From: an uncultured Eubacteriales bacterium
GTDB lineage: Bacteria > Bacillota > Clostridia > Oscillospirales > Oscillospiraceae
Direction: 5' to 3'
Assembly: GCA_905210385.1 (NCBI GenBank)
Contig: CAJLWS010000101.1
Location: forward strand, 1-5,828
Length of the DNA: 5,828 nucleotides
The notes beneath the pieces were generated by a model. It saw only the letters and a program-made list of their open reading frames with translations. It did not search any database and was not told the DNA's origin. How positions within the stretch are numbered: position 1 is the first letter of the stretch; every line of letters begins with the position of its first letter. Shown here piece by piece: positions 1-5,828 of this stretch. The translations under genes and the position numbers were made by a program.

Positions 1-12
1 AGGATGGACCAC

Positions 13-720
13 TTACGCCCCCGCCACCTTCTGAGGGCGGTCTGCCATGACCGTCTCGTCCAGATATCGGGCAAAGCGCCGGTACTGTCCCTCGTCCCAG
101 CCGCCGGGGAAGGTCATCACCTCCAGGGCGTGGCCGGTGCGGGCCACCTGGGTGAAGATGGCTCGTACCTGCTCCTCGTACCCGTCCAGGGTGAGGGAGA
201 GGCCGTCCCGCTGGATATAGCGCAGGGGATAGATGATGTGGGCCAGACTGTCGTAGCAGTCGGGGCATTCGGTCACCAGGGTCCAGGTGTGGTCCAGACA
301 GTGCTCTACACAGTGGCGGGCCAGGGGAAGGTCCCCGGTGTAGTCGGTGTAGTACAGGTCGATGTTGTCCCGCTCTCCCAGCCAGTTGTGGAGGGAACCC
401 AGCACGAAGTCCAGCTCGTCCCCGCCCCCGGCCAGGATGTGCCGGGCGATGGCCGGGTCGTACACCGCCGAACCCAGCTCCAGCCCCAGCCGGAGATTCA
501 GACTGCCGCCCTCCTGGGCCTGTACCCGGCGGAACTGCTCCTTGGCGGCGGGCCAGTTGAAGGAGTTCACCGGCCGGCCGGAGCCATCCACTAAGTCGCA
601 ATGGTCGGTGACGCACAGCTCGTCCAGGCCCAGGGCCACGGCCCGCCGGGCCATATCCGCCAGAGGGGCGTCGCTGTCTGGGGAGAGCAGGGAGTGGGTG
701 TGAATGTCGCAGAAGTACAA
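13..720 (-). CDS. PHP-domain phosphoesterase, HisJ (histidinol-phosphatase)-like, with atypical C-terminus
   Basis: A 235-residue protein of the PHP superfamily, metal-dependent phosphoesterases that form a TIM-like barrel. Its closest resemblance is to HisJ-type histidinol-phosphatase (histidine biosynthesis, cytoplasm). Visible metal-site motifs are DIHTHS (H7, H9) with D15 just after, VTDH (H40), GLELG (E81), GSLH (H111) and LAHIIYPLRY (H161). The usual last motif, G-S/A-D-A-H near the C-terminus, is absent: the protein ends TVMADRPQKVAGA. At 235 residues it is somewhat shorter than the usual 260-280. The start is taken as TTG (718-720), because GAGGTG lies 6 bases upstream and the HTH motif then falls at residues 7-9, as in relatives. 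The frame stays open to an ATG at 798, but that extension would run through a palindrome and adds nothing PHP-like. No other his gene is visible, so the substrate is unproven; a general PHP phosphatase or a decayed copy are alternatives. Confidence 0.8.
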   Translation of the reverse strand: MYFCDIHTHSLLSPDSDAPLADMARRAVALGLDELCVTDHCDLVDGSGRPVNSFNWPAAKEQFRRVQAQEGGSLNLRLGLELGSAVYDPAIARHILAGGGDELDFVLGSLHNWLGERDNIDLYYTDYTGDLPLARHCVEHCLDHTWTLVTECPDCYDSLAHIIYPLRYIQRDGLSLTLDGYEEQVRAIFTQVARTGHALEVMTFPGGWDEGQYRRFARYLDETVMADRPQKVAGA

Positions 721-726
721 AAAGGT

Positions 727-732
727 CACCTC
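727..732 (-). promoter_or_regulatory. Ribosome binding site GAGGTG that sets a TTG start
   Basis: On the minus strand GAGGTG is followed by six bases (ACCTTT) and then TTG. This is the only good Shine-Dalgarno match near the conserved N-terminus of the PHP protein, so it favours the TTG at 718-720 over the in-frame GTG at 727-729 and the distant ATG at 796-798. Confidence 0.6.
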
Positions 733-763
733 AAAATAAAAATGGGAATAGGAATTGCAATCT

Positions 764-796
764 GTTTTCGGCCGGGGCGTGTACCTGGCCGAAAAC
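764..796. repeat. Perfect 10-bp inverted repeat
   Basis: GTTTTCGGCC (764-773) is the exact reverse complement of GGCCGAAAAC (787-796), with a 13-base loop. Neither strand has a T-run straight after the stem, so it is not a standard intrinsic terminator. It is the innermost of three adjacent palindromes between the PHP gene and the glycosyltransferase gene and lies 44 bases upstream of the PHP start codon. Confidence 0.75.
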
Positions 797-802
797 ACTT
801 CT

Positions 803-857
803 CGGTCCCCAAGCGTGCGAGCCGTGCCCTTTGCGGCGAGTGCGACGCCGGGGACCG
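803..857. repeat. 8-bp inverted repeat with internal sub-stems
   Basis: CGGTCCCC (803-810) pairs exactly with GGGGACCG (850-857). Inside, GCGT (813-816) can pair with ACGC (845-848), and GCCG (821-824) with CGGC (834-837), giving a three-step folded arm. No coding sequence accounts for it. It is the middle element of the palindrome array. Confidence 0.6.
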
Positions 858-865
858 CAAAACTT

Positions 866-896
866 CTTTTGAACTGTCCTTCGGGCAGTTCAAAAG
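866..896. repeat. 11-bp inverted repeat with a UUCG-type tetraloop, next to the glycosyltransferase stop codon
   Basis: CTTTTGAACTG (866-876) pairs exactly with CAGTTCAAAAG (886-896). After a single bulged T (877), two further C-G pairs close a TTCG loop (880-883) on the plus strand. The stem begins one base beyond the TAG stop (898-900) of the minus-strand glycosyltransferase. It could act as its 3' end or protect the mRNA, but only TTTT two bases after the stem (AAGTTTTGC) follows on that strand. A canonical intrinsic terminator is therefore not supported. Confidence 0.65.
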
Positions 897-897
897 A

Positions 898-2976
898 CTA
901 AAGCGGCCAGCTGGGCAGCCAGCGCAGGAAGGCCTGACTGTACCACAAGGGCATATACAGGCCGGTGAGGGCGGGGTAGAACAGGGCGTACAGCCCCACG
1001 GTACACCCGGTGAAGCCGTACACCGCCAGCCGGTAGCCCCTGCGCCGCCGGGTAAACATGTCGTTCATCAGGTAGGTGATGGCAAACACCAAAAACAGGA
1101 TGGTAGGGAAATAGTGGTAGGCGAACAGGATGCGCCCGATGAACAGCCAGGGGACGAACTGGGACAGGGTTGCGATGACGATGAACAGCCCCTTGCCGCT
1201 CTTGCGGCGGATGGTCTGGATGAGCACGGCGAAGAAGCTGGCCAGGCCGCACCAGGACACCAGGGGATTGTTGAAGGAGGCGAACAGGCTCTTGATTCCC
1301 TCCGTATTGGCGTAGTCCAGGTCCCGGTAGTACAGGATGGGTCGGCCGTCGAAGATCCACTGGTACCAGTAGGACTCGTAGGGGTGGGGGGTGTGTACCC
1401 CCTGGTGGTAGGTGAGCATGAACACCTGGTTGTCCCACACGATGGACAGCAGGTGCGGGAAGGAGAAGACCGTCCCATCCCGGGCCGCTGCCGCGGTCTC
1501 GTAGGGGATATAGGCGGCCACATAGATACAGACGGGAATGACAACGAAAAAGATTACAGACAGCGCAATGGTTCCGGCCACGTGGGCGCCGAACCGGGGC
1601 AGGGCGGGGGAGAGATCCGCAGAGTCCTCCTGGGCGGCGGCCAGCTTCCGCCATTCCCGACCCTTGAAGATCAACCCCAGCAGCCACAGCAGGGCCAGCC
1701 CCGCCCCGGCGTACACCACCGTCCACTTGCTGGCGCAGCCGATGCCCCAGAACAGCCCGCACAGGAACAGGGAGGGGACGGACTTGCGCAGCCTGGTGCC
1801 GGCGGGCACCGTCAGCCATCGGTACATGAAGTAGTAGGACACTAAGATGAAAAACACGCCATAGGTGTCGATGGTGGCGATGCGGGTTTGCACCAGATGC
1901 ATGAAGTCAAAGGCGAACAGGCAGGTGCCGCACACGGCGATGGGAGTCTTGCCGAACAGGTTTTTCAGGAATACATAGAGCACAGGCAGCGTGAGCACGC
2001 CGAACAGGGTGCCCATGAACCGCCAGCCAAAGGGGGTCATGCCGAACAGCCAGACGCCGGCGGCGATGATGAGCTTGCCCAGGGGTGGGTGGGACACCTC
2101 GTAGGGATAGATATTGTTCAGGTGCTCCAGAGCGGTGCGGGGGTGGTAGATCTCATCAAAATAGGACGAGTTCATGTAGGTGGCCTTGTCCGCCCATACG
2201 TCAGACTCGTCAAACAGAGCCTCCCCCCCGGAGGACACGTACTGGGGGACCAGGGGCTGCCCCTCGTGCCACAGGGCCAGCTCCGCCAGCCAGAGGCCCT
2301 CGTACCGCTGTACCGAACCTGCGGAAATCCGCCACAGGCTGGCGGTGATCGTGCCGTGGGCCTCCTCCTCATCCTCTCCGGGCTGGGTCAGGTCCACTAC
2401 CTCCCACTTCAGCAGGGTGTTATAGGCCTGGTCCAGCGTGATCCGCTCCCAGCTTTCCCCATTGTCCGTGGAGTATTCCAGCCGATAATTGCCCGAACCC
2501 AGGGTGGTGTAGTAGGAGATCTTGTCCACTGTTACCGGTTGGCTGAAGGAGAAGGTGAAGGCGGTGTCGTCCTGGAAAACGGTGTAAGTCTGGGGCACGT
2601 CGAAGTCGCCCAGGCGGAAGAAGGCGGTGGCGGCATAGACCAACGTGATCACCAGCATGGGCAGCACGTCCCCTCGCCGGAAGGGATGGCGCTTCAGGGT
2701 GAGGGTCATCTGCCGGGGCCTGGCCCGGGTCTCCGCCATGGCGATCCACTCCAGGGAGTGGGGCCGGGGTTTGAGACAGTGCCAGTAGTAGAGGAAAAAG
2801 GCCAGACAGACGGCCAAGACCACCAGCACCCAGACAGCGGCGGGGGCCAGATTGCCAAAGAACCAGGACAGGCCATAGGAGACAGCGTCCCACACGGCCG
2901 CCAACCCTCCACTCTGGGAGGGGGCGGGGGACGCAGATAAGGCAAGGCCGGGCAGCGATGAGAGCAAACTGTTCAT
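898..2976 (-). CDS. Membrane glycosyltransferase, protein O-mannosyltransferase (PMT, GT39/GT-C) family
   Basis: A 692-residue multi-pass membrane protein resembling PMT enzymes, which move a sugar (classically mannose) from a polyprenyl phosphate carrier onto extracytoplasmic acceptors. Two hydrophobic segments come first (about 44-65 and 104-120). A soluble, strand-rich, acidic segment follows (about 122-262). Then come YFDEIYHPRTALEH with the catalytic-type Asp-Glu pair (D274, E275), the HPPLGK motif (296-301), MHLVQTRIATIDTY (359-372) and CASKW (414-418). The region HPYESYWYQW (531-540) and a cluster of C-terminal transmembrane helices (about 574-670, with AYHYFPT at 619-625) also match the PMT layout. 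Roughly twelve membrane segments are expected. The ATG is supported by AGGAGG five bases upstream (2982-2987 on the plus strand). It diverges from hrcA across 300 bp. The family call is strong, but sugar donor and acceptor cannot be read from sequence. Cell-envelope glycoprotein or glycopolymer modification is an inference. Confidence 0.88.
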   Translation of the reverse strand: MNSLLSSLPGLALSASPAPSQSGGLAAVWDAVSYGLSWFFGNLAPAAVWVLVVLAVCLAFFLYYWHCLKPRPHSLEWIAMAETRARPRQMTLTLKRHPFRRGDVLPMLVITLVYAATAFFRLGDFDVPQTYTVFQDDTAFTFSFSQPVTVDKISYYTTLGSGNYRLEYSTDNGESWERITLDQAYNTLLKWEVVDLTQPGEDEEEAHGTITASLWRISAGSVQRYEGLWLAELALWHEGQPLVPQYVSSGGEALFDESDVWADKATYMNSSYFDEIYHPRTALEHLNNIYPYEVSHPPLGKLIIAAGVWLFGMTPFGWRFMGTLFGVLTLPVLYVFLKNLFGKTPIAVCGTCLFAFDFMHLVQTRIATIDTYGVFFILVSYYFMYRWLTVPAGTRLRKSVPSLFLCGLFWGIGCASKWTVVYAGAGLALLWLLGLIFKGREWRKLAAAQEDSADLSPALPRFGAHVAGTIALSVIFFVVIPVCIYVAAYIPYETAAAARDGTVFSFPHLLSIVWDNQVFMLTYHQGVHTPHPYESYWYQWIFDGRPILYYRDLDYANTEGIKSLFASFNNPLVSWCGLASFFAVLIQTIRRKSGKGLFIVIATLSQFVPWLFIGRILFAYHYFPTILFLVFAITYLMNDMFTRRRRGYRLAVYGFTGCTVGLYALFYPALTGLYMPLWYSQAFLRWLPSWPL

Positions 2977-3111
2977 GACAGCCTCCTGTGCGAATGGAAC
3001 AACATGTGATTTCTAAAATGGAGCGATATTTTAAGTATTCTCTATCATACTACGAAACCGGGCGAAAGGAAAGCATTTCTTTCATGCGCAACAGAAGAGG
3101 AGAGAAAACTT

Positions 3112-3138
3112 TTAGCAATCTAGCGGTGCGGCTGCGAA
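3112..3138 (+). promoter_or_regulatory. Degenerate CIRCE-like inverted repeat (possible second HrcA site)
   Basis: TTAGCAATC (3112-3120), nine bases, then GGCTGCGAA (3130-3138). Against the consensus TTAGCACTC-N9-GAGTGCTAA the left arm matches 8 of 9 and the right arm 6 of 9, with exactly the right spacer. It lies 115 bp upstream of the perfect CIRCE, outside the hrcA core promoter. Function is unproven; weak HrcA binding, a decayed duplicate or chance are all possible. Confidence 0.35.
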
Positions 3139-3193
3139 AAAGATGCGCCATTTTTGCAGGGGAAACATTCACATTTCGTTTACAACTGGACTA

Positions 3194-3222
3194 TTGACAT
3201 TTCGACCTTCCGGTGGTACATT
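3194..3222 (+). promoter_or_regulatory. SigmaA-type promoter of the hrcA operon
   Basis: A consensus -35 TTGACA (3194-3199), a 17-base spacer and a -10 TACATT (3217-3222, 4 of 6) preceded by TG one base upstream (3214-3215), an extended -10 feature. Transcription would start around 3229, inside the CIRCE operator. This is the expected geometry for repression of a vegetative promoter by HrcA. Confidence 0.8.
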
Positions 3223-3226
3223 ATGT

Positions 3227-3253
3227 TTAGCACTCGGGGAAGATGAGTGCTAA
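3227..3253 (+). promoter_or_regulatory. CIRCE operator (HrcA binding site)
   Basis: TTAGCACTC (3227-3235), nine bases, then GAGTGCTAA (3245-3253): a perfect match to the CIRCE consensus. HrcA dimers bind CIRCE and repress class I heat-shock genes, with repressor activity dependent on GroE chaperonin in studied Firmicutes. Here the site covers the predicted transcription start and lies 23 bp before the hrcA ATG, so hrcA represses its own operon. The repeat would also form a hairpin in the 5' leader of the mRNA. Confidence 0.97.
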
Positions 3254-3262
3254 ATCAGAGGA

Positions 3263-3270
3263 GGGGAGGT
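3263..3270 (+). promoter_or_regulatory. hrcA ribosome binding site
   Basis: GGGGAGGT ends six bases before ATG 3277, within a longer purine run that also contains AGGAGG (3259-3264). This supports the ATG at 3277. An in-frame GTG at 3247 lies inside the CIRCE arm and would place the Shine-Dalgarno sequence within the coding region. Confidence 0.75.
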
Positions 3271-3276
3271 TCAGCG

Positions 3277-4341
3277 ATGGAACTGACCGAACGCAAAAAG
3301 AAAATTTTGCGTGCCGTGGTGGAAAGCTATATCCGAACGGCAGAGCCGGTGGGGTCCAAAGCGCTGATGGAGCTGGCCGACCTGAATGTGTCCTCCGCCA
3401 CCATCCGCAACGAGCTGGCTGACCTGACCGAGCAGGGCTATCTGGAGCAGCCCCATACCTCTGCGGGGCGAATCCCCTCCCCCAAGGGCTACCGACTGTA
3501 CGTCAACGAGCTGATGCAGGAGCAGCGGTTGAGCCTGGAGGAGACGAGACAGATCAACGAAGCCCTGCATCTGAAGATGCGGGAACTGGACAAGGTCATT
3601 GACCAGGCGGGGCGCATGGTGTCCCAGCTGACCAACTATCCGGCCTTTGCCCTGGCGGGCAATGCCCGTAAGGTGACCATCCGCCGGTTCGACCTGATTC
3701 TGGTGGACGGAAATTCCTTCATCGTGGTGGTCATGACGGACAGCAGCGTGGTGCGCAATAAACTCATTCGCCTGCCAGTGGACCTGTCCGAACCCCAGCT
3801 GCAGCTGCTCACCACCCTGCTCAACACTTCTTTTGTGGGCAAGACTTTGGATGAGCTTACCCCTGAGCTGATGCGGGTGGCGGAACACGCCGCCGGCAGT
3901 TCCTATGGGCTGATCTCCCTAGTGGTGTCCTTTGCCATGGAGGTGCTGGAGAGCTTGGAGCACAGCGCGGTGTATACTGCGGGGACCAGCCACATCTTGG
4001 ACCATCCCGAGTATCAGGATGTGGGCAAGGCGCAGAAGCTGATGACCTACCTCTCTGAGGAGCAGGCCCTGGCCCAGTCCCTTCCCCTGCCCGCCATGGG
4101 AGACGACAACACCAAGATCCTCATCGGCCCGGAAAATGTGGCCGAGGAGCTGAAGGATACCAGTGTGGTGCTGGCCAGCTACGACATCGGGGACGGCATG
4201 AAGGGGGTCATCGGCGTGGTCGGTCCCACTCGGATGGACTACGCCAAGGTGGCCGCCAAGCTGTCCTATGTGGCGGATGGCCTGAGCAAGCTGTTTGGAC
4301 AGACCGAGCTGCCTCCGGGCAAGCCGGAAAAGGAGGAATAG
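3277..4341 (+). CDS. hrcA: Heat-inducible transcription repressor HrcA
   Basis: A 354-residue protein, a typical length for HrcA, the repressor of class I heat-shock genes that binds CIRCE. The N-terminal winged-helix DNA-binding domain starts with LTERKKKIL (3-11) and continues with EPVGSKAL (23-30), SSATIRNELADLTEQGYLEQ (39-58) and the signature HTSAGRIPSPKGYRLYV (60-76). A helical linker (about 85-120) leads to the GAF-like and dimerisation parts (about 130-340). These include LIRLPVDLSE (163-172) and the family signature IGVVGPTRMDYAKV (312-325). A charged tail ends PGKPEKEE. The first gene of the cluster, it sits behind a perfect CIRCE, so it is autoregulated. Its last codons contain the grpE ribosome binding site, and grpE begins 6 bp after its stop, suggesting translational coupling. 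Confidence 0.97.
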   Translation: MELTERKKKILRAVVESYIRTAEPVGSKALMELADLNVSSATIRNELADLTEQGYLEQPHTSAGRIPSPKGYRLYVNELMQEQRLSLEETRQINEALHLKMRELDKVIDQAGRMVSQLTNYPAFALAGNARKVTIRRFDLILVDGNSFIVVVMTDSSVVRNKLIRLPVDLSEPQLQLLTTLLNTSFVGKTLDELTPELMRVAEHAAGSSYGLISLVVSFAMEVLESLEHSAVYTAGTSHILDHPEYQDVGKAQKLMTYLSEEQALAQSLPLPAMGDDNTKILIGPENVAEELKDTSVVLASYDIGDGMKGVIGVVGPTRMDYAKVAAKLSYVADGLSKLFGQTELPPGKPEKEE

Positions 4342-4347
4342 CATTCC

Positions 4348-4908
4348 ATGTCTGAAAAGAGGAAAGACAAAGAGAAAGCATCCCGGCAGGAGGCGGAGAA
4401 GGAAACTGCCGCCCAGACCCCAGAGACCGCCGCGTCCGGAGAGGATCAGCCGGCCCAGGAGGCGGAAAGCTCCGCGCTCCAGGCGGCCAGGACGGCTCTG
4501 GCGGAGAAGGAGGACCAATACCTCCGGCTGGCTGCCGAGTATGACAACTACCGCAAGCGCACGGCCAAGGAAAAGGAGTCGGCCTGGACCCAAGCCAAGG
4601 CGGACACCGTGGCCGCCTTCCTTCCCGTGTACGACAACCTGGAGCGGGCCCTGAAGCAGGAGACCAGCGACGAGGCCTACGCCAAGGGCGTGGAGATGAC
4701 CATGAAAGGACTCCAGGACGTGCTGACCAAGCTGGGCGTGGAAGTGATTCCGGCCCTGGGAGAAACCTTTGATCCCAACTGTCACAACGCGGTGATGCAC
4801 GTGGAGGATGAATCTGCAGGTGAGAATACTGTGGTGGAGGTCTTCCAGCAGGGTTTCACCTGTGGGGATAAGGTTATCCGCTTCGCTATGGTGAAAGTCG
4901 CCAATTGA
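4348..4908 (+). CDS. grpE: Nucleotide exchange factor GrpE (DnaK co-chaperone)
   Basis: A 186-residue cytoplasmic protein that dimerises and drives ADP release from DnaK, resetting the chaperone cycle and acting as a thermosensor in studied species. The N-terminal 44 residues are charged, low in complexity and probably disordered. A long helix follows, with RLAAEYDNYRKRTAKE (60-75) and then FLPVYDNLERAL (91-102). The C-terminal beta domain that contacts DnaK carries GETFDPNCHNAV (138-149), matching the G-x-x-F-D-P-x-x-H-x-A core of the family signature, and VVEVFQQGFTCGDKVIRFAMVKV (162-184). The ATG is supported by AGGAGG (4331-4336), located in the 3' end of hrcA with an 11-base spacer. It is co-transcribed with hrcA by position and expected to be under CIRCE control. 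Confidence 0.97.
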   Translation: MSEKRKDKEKASRQEAEKETAAQTPETAASGEDQPAQEAESSALQAARTALAEKEDQYLRLAAEYDNYRKRTAKEKESAWTQAKADTVAAFLPVYDNLERALKQETSDEAYAKGVEMTMKGLQDVLTKLGVEVIPALGETFDPNCHNAVMHVEDESAGENTVVEVFQQGFTCGDKVIRFAMVKVAN

Positions 4909-5089
4909 AACAGAAGCGCGGAGCCGTCGTGAGCAGCCCGGATGGACTGAAGCGAGGACGAGCGGAGGGCCGCAAGGCGGCCCGCAGACCAGTCCGAGTC
5001 AGAGGGAAGCCGGGCGTCGCGAACAGGCGGAGCGTGACACCATCTACTTTGTAAAATACACTTTTTCATATATTTAGGAGGAATTCATT
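4909..5089 (+). other. grpE-dnaK spacer with a structured GC-rich element
   Basis: 181 bp without a gene. Nested inverted repeats are present: GCCCGG (4936-4941) with CCGGGC (5010-5015), GGACTG (4944-4949) with CAGTCC (4990-4995), and the apical hairpin GGGCCGC-AAG-GCGGCCC (4967-4983). The outer stem is flanked by imperfect direct repeats, CGTCGTGAGCAG (4925-4936) and CGTCGCGAACAG (5015-5026), matching at 10 of 12 positions. No T-run follows the hairpin, so it is not an intrinsic terminator. The final 45 bases are A+T-rich and hold AGGAGG (5076-5081), eight bases before the dnaK ATG. No second CIRCE and no convincing promoter is seen. Confidence 0.6.
4967..4983 (+). repeat. GC-rich hairpin in the grpE-dnaK spacer
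   Basis: A perfect 7-bp stem, GGGCCGC paired with GCGGCCC, closed by the three-base loop AAG. It forms the tip of the larger nested structure between 4936 and 5015. The bases that follow (GCAGACCAG) contain no T-tract. Confidence 0.75.

Positions 5090-5828
<739 letters not shown>

Larger units (their letters stand above)
2977..3276. other. Divergent intergenic region between the glycosyltransferase gene and hrcA
   Basis: A 300-bp stretch visibly richer in A+T than its flanks. The right end carries the hrcA promoter, the CIRCE operator and the ribosome binding site. The left end carries the glycosyltransferase ribosome binding site (2982-2987). A degenerate CIRCE-like site lies at 3112-3138. 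For the minus-strand gene, TATGAT (plus-strand 3044-3049) is a possible -10 element, but no convincing -35 lies 16-18 bases away, so its promoter is not called. I see no gene here. Confidence 0.7.

Noticed and set aside
721..798. N-terminal extension of the PHP protein to the ATG at 796-798
   Set aside because: The extra 26 residues run through a perfect inverted repeat and precede the conserved DIHTHS start. A GAGGTG ribosome binding site points to the TTG at 718-720.
866..896. Intrinsic terminator for the glycosyltransferase gene
   Set aside because: The stem is good, but the bases after it on the minus strand are AAGTTTTGC rather than a continuous T-run directly after the stem, so it is reported as an inverted repeat.
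890..1819. Minus-strand open frame (309 codons) in another frame of the glycosyltransferase gene
   Set aside because: It overlaps the real PMT-family frame on the same strand almost completely, is rich in Arg and Pro, and shows no membrane segments or family motifs.
601..1845. Long plus-strand open frame (414 codons) opposite the glycosyltransferase gene
   Set aside because: It is antisense to a clear PMT-family gene, rich in G, Q, P and V with no domain, and arises from GC-rich codon bias on the other strand. It also runs through the palindrome array.
1888..2940. Long plus-strand open frame (350 codons) opposite the glycosyltransferase N-terminal half
   Set aside because: Low-complexity Gly/Gln/Val-rich translation with no recognisable motif; the minus strand holds the real gene with a good ribosome binding site.
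2988..3197. 69-residue plus-strand open frame in the divergent intergenic region
   Set aside because: No ribosome binding site before the ATG, no recognisable domain, and its stop codon lies within the hrcA -35 element. It is probably open by chance, although the region's composition does not exclude it outright.
3919..4800. Minus-strand open frame (293 codons) opposite hrcA and grpE
   Set aside because: It is a shadow of two well-identified genes; its His/Gly/Leu-rich translation has no family features.
4782..5069. Minus-strand open frame (95 codons) across the end of grpE and the grpE-dnaK spacer
   Set aside because: It begins in the dnaK leader and runs antisense through the palindromic element and grpE, with no ribosome binding site or domain.
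5049..5074. Possible dnaK-specific promoter (TTGTAA ... TATATT)
   Set aside because: The spacer is only 14 bp, and transcription would start within the dnaK ribosome binding site.

Overview
This window looks like ordinary chromosome of a high-GC, Gram-positive anaerobe of the class Clostridia, most likely Oscillospirales (Flavonifractor/Intestinimonas-like). The evidence is: hrcA followed by grpE and dnaK behind a perfect CIRCE operator; a DnaK ATPase domain without the ~24-residue insert of proteobacterial DnaK; strong AGGAGG-type ribosome binding sites; and GC-rich codon use. The genus is an inference from general resemblance and was not tested by a search.

Left half, minus strand (1-2976): a PHP-superfamily phosphoesterase resembling histidinol-phosphatase HisJ (13-720) lies downstream of a large membrane glycosyltransferase of the protein O-mannosyltransferase type (898-2976). 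The 177-bp gap between them (721-897) is largely filled by three consecutive inverted repeats. The PHP protein lacks the usual C-terminal Asp-x-His metal-binding motif. The glycosyltransferase carries an extra extracytoplasmic beta-rich segment ahead of its catalytic Asp-Glu.

Middle (2977-3276): a 300-bp divergent intergenic region. It holds the hrcA promoter (TTGACA, 17 bp, TACATT), a perfect CIRCE operator over the predicted transcription start, and, about 115 bp upstream, a degenerate CIRCE-like site with the same 9-bp spacer.

Right half, plus strand (3277-5828): the class I heat-shock cluster hrcA, grpE and dnaK, with dnaK cut by the window end. HrcA represses through CIRCE, and GrpE is the nucleotide exchange factor for DnaK. 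hrcA and grpE are 6 bp apart, with the grpE ribosome binding site inside the end of hrcA. grpE and dnaK are separated by 181 bp containing a strongly structured GC-rich element.

No clearly new biological system is visible. The points most worth checking are the second CIRCE-like site, the structured grpE-dnaK spacer, the hairpin array, and the altered C-terminus of the PHP protein.
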